Below are positions 1 to 7,500 of a stretch of DNA of 14,325 bases, piece by piece. Position 1 is the first letter of the stretch, and each line of letters opens with the position of its first letter. The position numbers and the translations under genes were made by a program. A model generated the notes under the pieces. The model made no database searches. It had not been told where the DNA came from and saw only the letters and a list, made by a program, of their open reading frames with translations. This DNA comes from Propionibacteriaceae bacterium (lineage in GTDB: Bacteria; Actinomycetota; Actinomycetes; Propionibacteriales; Propionibacteriaceae), in assembly GCA_003451975.1 (NCBI GenBank), contig DMIX01000280.1, positions 1 through 14,325 of the forward strand, given 5' to 3'.

Positions 1-1143
1 GAGGGTGTAGCAGCCGATGTCGCCGGTGACGAGCATGCCTTTGCGTCTCAGCTCGGTGAAGACGTGATCGTGAGGGCACCCAGCACACAGGCCCGGACGC
101 CGTACCGCGACATCGATCTCGGCAGTCGGCCCGGCTTCGGCGGTTTCCCTGCCCAGGCCGGCGGCCACGATCGCCGGAGTGAACTCCCCGATCGCCGGGA
201 AGGCCGCCTTTCCGATGCAGTCGATTCCCCACGCCTTGAGCTGGGTCTCCAGCACGGCGTCGAGTTCCTCGACCACATAGAGCTTCTCGACCCGTCCGGC
301 GAAAGCGGTGACGAGCTCCCTCGACAGTGGATGCACCAGGCCGAGCTTGAGGACGGCAGCGTCGGGGGCTACTTCTTTGACATAGGTGTAGGGAATGCCG
401 GAGGTGATGATGCCGATGGGCGCCGTGGCGCTTTCATCGAGGCTCTCGGGCCACTCGATGCGGTTGGCCGAATAGTCGGCTGCCGCTGTGATGAGCGCAT
501 TCATGCGCTCCTCGACGGCGACGCGGCGACGGCGGGCGTTGCCGGGAATCATCACGTATTTGCCCGGATCGGACACGAAGCCGCGGGCCACCGGCGCCTC
601 GATGCGCTCCGGGCGTCCGGTCGGGAAGGGATCGACCAAGCTCTTGGAATGCGACAGCCGAGTCGTCATCCGCAGGAAGACCGGAGTGTCGTAGGTCTCG
701 GACAACTCGAACGCGAGCCGCGTGAACTCCCGGGCCTCCTGGGAATCCGACGGCTCCAGCATCGGAACCTTGGCCGCGATCGCGTAGTTGCGGTTGTCCT
801 GTTCGTTCTGCGAGGAGTGCATGGACGGATCATCGGCAGTGATGACCACCAGGCCGCCACGCACCCCCAGATAGCTCGCCGTGAACAGTGGGTCGGCGGC
901 CACATTCACCCCGACGTGCTTCATCGTGACCAGGGTCCGGCCACCGGCCAGCGAGGCACCGACGCCGACCTCCAAAGCGACTTTCTCGTTCACCGACCAC
1001 TCGGTGTACACCTCGGGCTGGGTGGCCAGGGCTTCCAGAATCTCCGTGGACGGCGTGCCCGGATAGCCACAGCCGACCGCTACCCCTGCTTCCCACGCGC
1101 CCAGAGCGACAGCCTCATTACCGGACAGCATTCGCGTACGCAC
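1..1143 (-). CDS. iorA: Indolepyruvate:ferredoxin oxidoreductase, alpha subunit (3'-truncated by window edge)
   Basis: IorA is the thiamine-diphosphate subunit that, with IorB, oxidatively decarboxylates aryl pyruvates such as indolepyruvate to aryl-acetyl-CoA and reduces ferredoxin, in anaerobic aromatic amino acid catabolism (family knowledge). The visible 381 residues are in frame throughout. The N-terminus has GNEA followed by GYPGTPSTEI; a central block reads MKHVGVNVAADPL then ADDPSMHSSQNEQDN, which is highly characteristic of IorA; near the edge are CAGCPH (C353, C356) and GDIGCYTL, the start of the TPP-binding domain. The remaining C-terminus, with the expected ferredoxin-like 4Fe-4S domain, lies outside. 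I chose GTG at 1143 because AAGGAAGG sits 9 nt upstream; ATG at 1131 is the alternative but lies 21 nt from that site. A GNAT gene ends 67 bp upstream on the same strand, so co-transcription is possible. Confidence 0.93.
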   Translation of the reverse strand, partial: MRTRMLSGNEAVALGAWEAGVAVGCGYPGTPSTEILEALATQPEVYTEWSVNEKVALEVGVGASLAGGRTLVTMKHVGVNVAADPLFTASYLGVRGGLVVITADDPSMHSSQNEQDNRNYAIAAKVPMLEPSDSQEAREFTRLAFELSETYDTPVFLRMTTRLSHSKSLVDPFPTGRPERIEAPVARGFVSDPGKYVMIPGNARRRRVAVEERMNALITAAADYSANRIEWPESLDESATAPIGIITSGIPYTYVKEVAPDAAVLKLGLVHPLSRELVTAFAGRVEKLYVVEELDAVLETQLKAWGIDCIGKAAFPAIGEFTPAIVAAGLGRETAEAGPTAEIDVAVRRPGLCAGCPHDHVFTELRRKGMLVTGDIGCYTL

Positions 1144-1152
1144 TTTCAGGTA

Positions 1153-1160
1153 CCTTCCTT
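1153..1160 (-). promoter_or_regulatory. Ribosome binding site of iorA
   Basis: On the minus strand the sequence AAGGAAGG lies 9 nt before GTG 1143 and 21 nt before ATG 1131, which favours the GTG as the iorA start. Confidence 0.6.
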
Positions 1161-1210
1161 CGCGTCCCGCGTAGTTTAGGTCCTGCTCGGACCCGTCGCC
1201 GCCAGCGGAC

Positions 1211-1747
1211 TCAGTCTGGGGCGGAGCCGGGAAGGATCTTGGCCATCACGAGTTCGTCAACCGGGCGTCCGTCGACGATCAGTGAATGCCGGCGCACCCC
1301 TTCGGCGGCATAGCCACGCTTGGCGTACAGGCTGATGGCGGGCAGATTGTGCGCCATCACGGTCAGCTCCAGCCGCGTCACCGCCGACAACCGCGCCCAA
1401 TCATCGATGCGGGCCAGCAGTCGAGTACCCAGCCCCTGGCCTCGTGCGCTGGGCAGCAGGCCGAGGACCACCATCGCGCAATGACGGCTTCGCCGGTAGG
1501 TGCCCCGTTCGGCTTGGGCGAAGCCGACAACCTGCGTGCCCTGCACGGCCACCAGGTAGCAGTCCCCGCGCATCCGAAGTTCGGCGAGCCAGCCGGCGAA
1601 GCGCGCGACATCGAGACCGCGTTCACCGGGCTCCAACATCATGAACCTGGTCTCGTGATCCAGCTCGTTGAGCATCGCCAACACCGGTGCTGCGTCGCTG
1701 AGTTCTGCGTCACGAATTCGCAGTTGGTTGGCATCGCCGAAGATCAT
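1211..1747 (-). CDS. GNAT family N-acetyltransferase
   Basis: A 178-residue acetyl-CoA-dependent N-acyltransferase of the GNAT superfamily; the substrate cannot be told from sequence. Motif A reads LPSARGQGLGTRLL (acetyl-CoA pyrophosphate loop RGQGLG, residues 102-107). Motif B is NLPAISLYAKRGY, with N134 and Y141 in the positions expected for the general acid and cofactor contact. The early segment ETRFMMLEPGER is typical of small stand-alone GNATs. The frame is open upstream to 1966, but I start at ATG 1747: it is preceded by AGAGGAGG at 6-nt spacing, and the upstream translation is Arg-rich, low-complexity and unlike the fold. The neighbour downstream on the same strand is iorA. There is no link strong enough to propose that the enzyme acts in the same pathway. 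Confidence 0.88.
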   Translation of the reverse strand: MIFGDANQLRIRDAELSDAAPVLAMLNELDHETRFMMLEPGERGLDVARFAGWLAELRMRGDCYLVAVQGTQVVGFAQAERGTYRRSRHCAMVVLGLLPSARGQGLGTRLLARIDDWARLSAVTRLELTVMAHNLPAISLYAKRGYAAEGVRRHSLIVDGRPVDELVMAKILPGSAPD

Positions 1748-1753
1748 CAGGGG

Positions 1754-1761
1754 CCTCCTCT
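1754..1761 (-). promoter_or_regulatory. Ribosome binding site that fixes the GNAT start
   Basis: Minus-strand AGAGGAGG, 6 nt before ATG 1747. It decides against the longer open frame that starts at 1966. Confidence 0.7.
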
Positions 1762-1834
1762 GGGAATGCATCCTCGCCTGTGGACGGGGCTGCCGTCCAG
1801 ACCTGCCAGAGCCCGGCCACCGTCGACGGCGGGC

Positions 1835-1861
1835 ATTATCGTCCTGGCTGGGCCGCTTCAA
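1835..1861 (-). promoter_or_regulatory. Weak candidate promoter for the GNAT gene
   Basis: Minus-strand GATAAT (1835-1840) matches a -10 box at 5 of 6 positions. A TTGAAG lies 15 nt upstream (1856-1861), shorter than the usual 16-18 nt. It would give a leader of about 80 nt. This is a visual match only. Confidence 0.25.
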
Positions 1862-2100
1862 ACCCCGGATCACGGTCGACGACGCCAGGCGCCATATTCG
1901 CACCGCGGTAGCCCCGCCGCCACGGCGGGACCCCCACGCGCCTCCGACCGAATGGATGATCGACAACCGGAGACAAATGCCACGTCGAGCCTCTTTTCTT
2001 CAGATCACAAACAATGCGATATGAATTCATCTAGGCATCAATGTCACGGAGCAGCAGTGTCGATGCATTACTACATTTACCGTTTCCGCTCGGCACTGGC

Positions 2101-2168
2101 ATCCCTGCCACCAGCACGACTGGCGCACCGGTGAACGCGGGGTCGGTAGCGCGGTGGCAGGCAGGGAT
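2101..2168. repeat. Interrupted inverted repeat
   Basis: ATCCCTGCC at 2101-2109 is the exact reverse complement of GGCAGGGAT at 2160-2168. A second register pairs GCCACC (2107-2112) with GGTGGC (2153-2158). The spacer is about 50 nt. Its role is unknown: a structured leader, an operator or a relic of a former insertion are all possible. Confidence 0.5.
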
Positions 2169-2231
2169 CCCATCTGGCGCCCGAGCGTCAACGGCGCGGC
2201 CGGACACGTAAGGAGCACCACTCGTTGAATA

Positions 2232-2294
2232 AGTCCCCGGACGGGTGACTTTGCAGGGAGATTTCCGGTGGTGAACAGTCCCCTCCCGGGTGAC
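2232..2294. repeat. Pair of direct repeats AGTCCCC-N3-CGGGTGAC
   Basis: Two 18-bp copies, 2232-2249 and 2277-2294, share AGTCCCC and CGGGTGAC exactly and differ only in the three bases between (GGA against TCC). The copies start 45 bp apart and lie about 40-100 bp upstream of the candidate pilin promoter, the position of an activator or repressor array. The binding protein is unknown. Confidence 0.5.
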
Positions 2295-2330
2295 AAATGC
2301 CGGAGGATTCCAATTTATCGCCGTAAACCT

Positions 2331-2360
2331 TTGACGAAACCCTTTCCCATCCGCAATCAT
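2331..2360 (+). promoter_or_regulatory. Candidate sigma-70-type promoter of the Flp pilin gene
   Basis: TTGACG at 2331-2336 matches a -35 box at 5 of 6 positions. AATCAT at 2355-2360 matches a -10 box at 4 of 6, with an 18-nt spacer. It would start transcription near 2367, leaving a leader of about 47 nt before the pilin ATG. Confidence 0.4.
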
Positions 2361-2413
2361 CTTGCGTACTTCGTCTGGCGGCCCCCCGCCTCCACTCAGT
2401 CCAAGGAGTCCAG

Positions 2414-2605
2414 ATGCAGAAGATGACCGCCACCATGGTGGCCACCCCCACCGAAGCGACCCCCCGTCGCAACCGCGGAGCGGCAGCGATCGAGTACGGA
2501 ATTATGATCGCGCTCATCAGCGCTGTCCTGCTGGCCACGCTCGCCCTGACCGGAAACAGCCTGAGCGCGTTGTTCTACCAGATCACCTTCCTCTTCATGG
2601 GCTGA
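2414..2605 (+). CDS. flp: Flp/Fap type IVb prepilin
   Basis: A 63-residue small prepilin. The N-terminal leader of about 22 residues ends in the prepilin peptidase motif RG-AAAIEYG: cleavage is expected after Gly22, and the Glu-Tyr pair typical of Flp pilins follows. Next comes one hydrophobic helix, IMIALISAVLLATLALTG, which in this family both anchors the subunit and forms the pilus core. The C-terminus is very short, as in Flp pilins generally. The start ATG is supported by AAGGAG 5 nt upstream. Assembly would need Tad/Flp machinery (TadA ATPase, TadB/C, prepilin peptidase), none of which is in the window; the genes that follow are secreted proteases. It has its own candidate promoter and a hairpin directly after it, so it is probably transcribed alone. 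Confidence 0.9.
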   Translation: MQKMTATMVATPTEATPRRNRGAAAIEYGIMIALISAVLLATLALTGNSLSALFYQITFLFMG

Positions 2606-2614
2606 ATTCCCCGT

Positions 2615-2640
2615 TGATCGTGACTGGGATATCACGATCA
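2615..2640 (+). terminator. Perfect 9-bp hairpin after the pilin gene
   Basis: TGATCGTGA (2615-2623) and TCACGATCA (2632-2640) are exact reverse complements around an 8-nt loop, starting 10 nt after the pilin stop. There is no T-run, so it may be a U-less terminator, an mRNA 3' stabiliser or a dyad operator for the protease gene that starts 66 nt further on. Confidence 0.5.
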
Positions 2641-2706
2641 GCCGAGTAGGCTCGACAGAGGCTGCCCGGCCACACGGCAACACCCGAGAAATGAGTCCGC
2701 GTCCCG

Positions 2707-4443
2707 ATGAAACAATGGCTGGTGTTGGTCTCTGGGATCGCGATTTGCCTCACCATGGCGACGGTCCCGGCTGAAGCCGCACCGACGACGCCTCCCCCGG
2801 CGTCGGCGAGCGATACCCAGCCGGCGGGGATTCCCGGCGAGGCTGAGCAGACCCACTCGGTGATCATCACTTTCGACACCCCGCAGTCCGATCCGCAGGC
2901 GGCGGCGAAGGCCGCTGTGGACCAGGTGTCCGCCACCGCAGGCGATGTTCCGGTGAGCGCCGTTCAGCCGATCACCAGCGACACCGTCGAGGTGAGTTTC
3001 GACGAGGCTCTGAGTGACCAACAGGCCACCGAACTCCAGGACGGGGTTTCCCAACAGCCCGGTGTACAGGCTGCCGAGCCCGGAACCACCTTCTATGCAG
3101 CCGACTACGACTACGAACCCGAGCTGTGGAATATCGACAGCCGGGCCGGCAGCAACTACGGCACTTTCGCCAGTTCGGCGTGGGCCACCAGCACCGGCTC
3201 CGGCGTGGTTGTCGGAGTGATCGACACCGGCATCACCGCTCACCCTGACCTGACCGGCTCGACCACCGCGGTGGTCGGCGGAAACGTCGTTGCAGGCTAC
3301 GACTTCATCTCCAACGCTGCCAGCGCCGGGGACGGCAATGGCCGCGACTCCAACCCCACCGACATGGGTGATGGCAGCGGCTCCGCCGATTCGGCATCGA
3401 GTTGGCATGGCACCCACGTGGCGGGAATCATCGCCGCCCTTCGTAATGGCAGCGGCGTGGTCGGAGTGGCTCCCCAGGCGAAGATCGAACCACTTCGCGT
3501 GCTCGGGCGACGTAACGGAACCGAAGCCGATGTCATCACCGCTATCTATTGGGGGTCGGGCACCTATCGAGGCCATGACCTGCCGAAGAATCGCCACCCC
3601 GCGAAGATTCTGAACATGTCTCTGGGCGGCTTCGGCACCTGCTCGTCCGCGATGCAGAAAGCCATCAACACCGCAGTCGGCCACGGCGTCACGGTGGTGG
3701 TCGCGACCGGGAACGGCGATGCACTCGGCACGGCCATGCCGTTGAAGTACAGCACGCCGGCCAACTGCAAGAACGTGATCCGGGTGACCGCTTCGACGGC
3801 GACCGGGAAGCGCGCCTACTACGCCAACTTCGGCACCACCGCCTTCCCTGCGACCATCGCGGCTCCCGGCGGGGCGGGGCCGGAGTACCAGCAGATCTGC
3901 GGGCCGACCCGCAACGACTGCAGCGAAGTGTTCTCGACGTGGAACCTGGGAACCTCGACTCGAGGCGAGCCGGGTTACGGCTGGATGTCCGGCACGTCGA
4001 TGGCGGCCCCACACGTCGCCGGGGTTGCGGCCCTGCTGGCTGCGCGTCACCCGGGCTGGTCGCCAGCCCGCCTGGCCAGCGCAATGCGGTTCAGCGCCAC
4101 CCGAATGCCGTCCTGCACCACAACCCGCTGCGGTGCTGGCGTTGTCAATGCCGCCAGAGCCGTTACCGTCCAGGGCTTCTTCGTGAAACAACGCTCCGCG
4201 AGGACCGCAGGGACATTCCGCGTCGGCCGCACCGTCCGGGCGCTGCGAGGACGCTGGACCCCATCGCCGAGCACGGTCACCTTTCAGTGGCTGCGCAACG
4301 GGCACAAGATCAAGCACGCCACCCACCGCCGCTACCGGATCAAAGCCAAGGACTGGGGCAAGAAGATCTCGGTGAAGGTCACCCTGAAGCGGGCACACTA
4401 TGTGACCCGCACGGTTCGTACTGGCGCGAAGCGGGTGCGCTGA
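2707..4443 (+). CDS. Secreted subtilisin-like serine protease (S8 family), canonical member of a tandem pair
   Basis: A 578-residue preproprotein. Residues 1-24 form a signal peptide ending AEA-A. Residues about 48-132 look like an I9-type propeptide that inhibits and chaperones the enzyme. The catalytic domain follows: Asp173 in VVGVIDTGI, His234 in WHGTHVAGI, oxyanion Asn336 in ATGNGD, and Ser431 in MSGTSMAAPHVAGVAAL. Cysteine positions (ANCKN, and CTTTRCGAG before the end of the domain) resemble the secreted S8 proteases of the Dichelobacter/Xanthomonas type. Residues about 500-578 are a very basic Ig-like module with FQWLRNGHKI and a Lys/Arg-rich tail, also present in the next gene, probably for cell-wall or substrate binding (inference). 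All catalytic residues are present, so it should be active. No strong ribosome binding site precedes ATG 2707. A 107-nt gap without a strong terminator leads to its paralogue. The substrate is unknown. Confidence 0.93.
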   Translation: MKQWLVLVSGIAICLTMATVPAEAAPTTPPPASASDTQPAGIPGEAEQTHSVIITFDTPQSDPQAAAKAAVDQVSATAGDVPVSAVQPITSDTVEVSFDEALSDQQATELQDGVSQQPGVQAAEPGTTFYAADYDYEPELWNIDSRAGSNYGTFASSAWATSTGSGVVVGVIDTGITAHPDLTGSTTAVVGGNVVAGYDFISNAASAGDGNGRDSNPTDMGDGSGSADSASSWHGTHVAGIIAALRNGSGVVGVAPQAKIEPLRVLGRRNGTEADVITAIYWGSGTYRGHDLPKNRHPAKILNMSLGGFGTCSSAMQKAINTAVGHGVTVVVATGNGDALGTAMPLKYSTPANCKNVIRVTASTATGKRAYYANFGTTAFPATIAAPGGAGPEYQQICGPTRNDCSEVFSTWNLGTSTRGEPGYGWMSGTSMAAPHVAGVAALLAARHPGWSPARLASAMRFSATRMPSCTTTRCGAGVVNAARAVTVQGFFVKQRSARTAGTFRVGRTVRALRGRWTPSPSTVTFQWLRNGHKIKHATHRRYRIKAKDWGKKISVKVTLKRAHYVTRTVRTGAKRVR

Positions 4444-4537
4444 CCCTCACTGCCTTCCCGACTAGGCGGAAGTCTCGACCTAACCTGCGCATTTTTGCCC
4501 GATATGAGAGCATAAAGAGTGCTGCGCCACCGACGCA

Positions 4538-4544
4538 GAGGGGG
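4538..4544 (+). promoter_or_regulatory. Ribosome binding site of the long protease
   Basis: GAGGGGG lies 6 nt before GTG 4551. It decides the start, because the same frame stays open far upstream through the 3' end of the preceding gene. Confidence 0.6.
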
Positions 4545-4550
4545 CTGAAC

Positions 4551-7500
4551 GTGAAGCGAAAACTCCTGATCTCAGGAGTCACGCTGGGAGCCTGTGTGCT
4601 CACGGTGAGCGTCATCATGTCCGGCGCCCCATCGGTGATCGTGTCGCCGACACCCGAGGCGGTCCCCCAAGTCGTCGATATGGCTGCCTCGGCACCGTCG
4701 GAATCCGACCGTCAGACCAATACCGACACCGACCAGATCATCGTCGCGTTCACGGCGGCTCCGTCGAATCTCAGCCGCGCTGCGAAGGCCGCCGTCGGAC
4801 CGATCGCAGCCACCCAGGTCGGCGCGAGCGTGGTCAGCGTGAACCCCATCACCAAGCGCAGCGCCGCGGTCACTCTCGACATCACGCTCAGCCGCACCCA
4901 GGCCAGTCGCATTGCGAAGGCCGTCGAGTCGACCGCCGGGGTGGACTACGCCGAGGCTTCGGTGAATTTCTACCCCAACGGCGACTCCGACTGGGTGCGT
5001 TGGAATCTGTCCCAGATCAAGCTCGACCAGCTGGACACGACCGACAACTCGGCGCTGACGCCCATCGTGGTCGGCGTGATCGATACCGGCGTCACCGATA
5101 ACGCGGATCTGCCCAAGGCGCTGCTGGTGAACTCCCTTGTCGGAGTCATCTGGGGCAAGTCGGTGTCGGGTACTGCGTGGTCCACCGCGACAGTGCACCT
5201 CACCTACACCGATGACAGTGATGCCGAGCAGCAAGCCGCAATCACTCCCGAAGACGACGGCACCTGGACCTACGACATGAAGGACAACCCGGCCAAGGAC
5301 GGCACGTCCCTGACTGCCTGGCTTGTCGATGCCTCGAACAACACCGGCGATCCGGTGACACTCACCGTGGACGCCGCGGTCAGGCTCACTGTGCCCTCAC
5401 CCATCAACTCCTATACCGTCATCGGTGAGACCGACGCGGGGGCAGCTGTCGTCATCAGCAACGATGAGGGTTCGGTGTGCGAAACGACGGCCGAATCCGG
5501 CGGCAGCTTCACCTGCGCTGTGGATGAAGCCTTCGGCAACGGCAGCTACACCGTGACCGCGACCGACCCGCTGGGCAATGTCTCCGACCCGGCCACAGTG
5601 GTCATCGACACCGTCGCCCCCAACGCACCGCTGATCAGGCCCAGCAGCGGCGCCACCATCGCCGGTACCGCCGAAGCCCACGCCACCATCACTCTCACCT
5701 ACCCCGACGACAGCACCCAGCAGACCATCGCCGACGACAACGGCGAGTGGACGATCACCCCGACGGTCACCCTCAGCCACGGCGACACCATCACAGCGGT
5801 GGCCACCGACGCGGCGGGCAATACCTCCGCCGAGGCCACCACCCTGGTCATCGATCGGGAAGCGCCGCCGGCCCCCACGATCGATCCGAATCCCGGCGAT
5901 GGCCACAGCATCGTCGTCACCGACGTCGCCGCCGGCGATACCGCGAGTCTGCGCAGTACCTCCGCCGACCCGGTGCCCGCCGGTGCCTGGAGCCACAGCG
6001 ATGACACCTGGACCTTCACACCGGAGAGCCGACTGAGCGAGAACCCCCAGCTTGAGGTGGTTCTCACCGATGAGGCCGGCAACGTGTCCGATCCCACAGC
6101 AGTACTGGTCGACACCACCGCCCCCGAACTGACTGTGGTCTCCCCCAGCACAGGCGAGACCCTCTCCGGTACCGCCGAGGCCGGCGCCACCATCACGCTC
6201 ACCTACCCCGACGGCAGCACCCAGCAGACCATCGCCGACGGCAACGGCGAGTGGATGATCACCCCGGCGGTCACCCTCAACCACGGCGACACCATCACGG
6301 CAGTGGCCACCGACGCGGTCGGTAATACCAGCGATCCGCAGCAGGCGATCACCATCGACCAAGAAGCACCCAGCCTCACCGTGGTCTCGCCCAGCCGGGG
6401 CGATGCCATCGTCGGCACCGCCGAAGCCGCGGCGCGGGTGGCCCTCATCTATCCCGATCAATCGACACAGCAGACCACAGCGGACAGCAACGGCGATTGG
6501 TCTGTCGAGCCCTCCGCAACGCTCAGCGACGGTGACACGGTGGCGGTCTCTGCGCGTGATGCGGCGGGCAACACCAGCCCGGAACTGACCGTGAGCATCG
6601 ATCGGCGAGCGCCGGAACTGAGTGTGGCCGCCACCGACGGCACCACCGTCAGCGGCACCTCAGAAGTCGACGCGGCGATCACGATCACCTACACCGATGT
6701 GGACCTTGCGACCCAGACCGTGCACACCACCGTCGGTGAGGGTGGCACCTGGACCGCGACGCTCGATCCGGTGGCTGCCGATCGCAGCACCGTTGCGGTG
6801 ACTGCCGCCGATGCGCTCGGCAATGAGTCCGATCCGATCAGCCGCACCGTGCATTACGGCCCGCCCAGCACGCCGGTGGTCGACGCCAGCGACGGCAACA
6901 CCGTCGTGGTGCGGGGCGTCGCCAGCGGCGACGTGCCCAGCTTGGTCGACGGCGCCGGTGATCCGGTGGACCTGGCAGGCACCGACAACAACGACGGCAG
7001 TTGGACGTTCACTCCCGCCGAGCGACTGTCCGAAGGCGACGAACTGTATGCAGTGGCCACCGACGATGACGGCGTGAGTTCAGAACTGTCGGCGCAGATC
7101 ATCATCGACACCACCGCGCCGGTCATCGATGCCGCCGACGTGGTTGCCACCACCGAACTGATGAGTGGCCCGGCGAACCCGGACTTGGCCTCGCTGGCGA
7201 TCAGCTACCAAGATGCCGACGGCCATGGTCAGACAGCGACGGCCACCGTCGCGGCCACGGAATGGTCAGCAACCCTCGAGCCGGCCGCTCAGACCGGGAG
7301 CCAAGCCACCCTCACCGCCGCGGATGCCGTAGGCAATGAGAGCACTGTCACCGTGGACTTCCCGGCTGAGACAAACTCGCCGTCCCCATCGCCGACGACC
7401 ACCGAGGACCCCGTGACTCCGGCTAGCGAGAGCACCGCGTCGCCAAGCCCGGCCGGGACCATCATCCCGGAGCCCGATCCGATACCGCCGGCATCAGTGA

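Larger units (their letters stand above)
1748..2413. other. Gene-free stretch with inverted and direct repeats
   Basis: I find no convincing gene in these 666 bases. All open frames are Arg/Pro-rich shadows without a ribosome binding site or a recognisable domain. The left part is GC-rich and holds two short perfect hairpins: TGGACGG/CCGTCCA (1781-1787 with 1793-1799, 5-nt loop) and CCCGCCG/CGGCGGG (1913-1919 with 1923-1929, 3-nt loop). The middle part, about 1985-2095, is clearly richer in A and T. The right part, about 2100-2413, has an interrupted inverted repeat, an 18-bp direct repeat pair and a promoter-like pair of hexamers leading into the pilin gene. It looks like a regulatory region for the divergent GNAT and pilin genes. 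Confidence 0.6.

Noticed and set aside
64..1179. Long plus-strand open frame of 371 codons
   Set aside because: It is the antisense shadow of iorA; its product is Arg/His/Gly-rich with no domain, while the minus strand gives clear IorA motifs.
1748..1966. N-terminal extension of the GNAT protein
   Set aside because: The translation is Arg-rich and unlike GNATs; a strong AGAGGAGG site sits just before ATG 1747.
2021..2030. Palindrome ATGAATTCAT
   Set aside because: Ten bases, single copy, and no flanking symmetry; plausible by chance in this A/T-rich patch.
1286..2134. Plus-strand open frame of 282 codons over the GNAT gene and its upstream region
   Set aside because: Low-complexity translation, no ribosome binding site, and antisense to a clear GNAT fold.
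2200..2340. Riboswitch (c-di-AMP or c-di-GMP type) upstream of the pilin
   Set aside because: GGGTGA-like pieces occur, but I cannot find the conserved cores of either class in the right order.
2615..2640. CRP/GlxR binding site
   Set aside because: The half-sites are separated by 8 bases instead of the standard 6, so it is kept as a hairpin of uncertain role.
2638..4398. Minus-strand open frame of 586 codons
   Set aside because: Shadow of the first protease caused by high GC at third positions; no recognisable domain.
3939..4550. Upstream extension of the long protease frame
   Set aside because: It overlaps the C-terminus of the first protease in another frame and would bury the signal peptide; GTG 4551 has a ribosome binding site.
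4551..4640. Lipoprotein signal in the long protease (LGAC at residues 12-15)
   Set aside because: The hydrophobic segment continues for about 15 residues past the Cys, as in an ordinary signal peptide, and the h-region before it would be short.
5397..6461. Minus-strand open frame of 354 codons opposite the Ig array
   Set aside because: Gly/Asp/Val-rich mirror of repetitive coding DNA, with no start signal.
5142..7370. Possible CRISPR or DNA tandem repeat array
   Set aside because: The periodicity is about 240-258 bp, in frame and coding for diverged Ig-like units, not short identical repeats with unique spacers.
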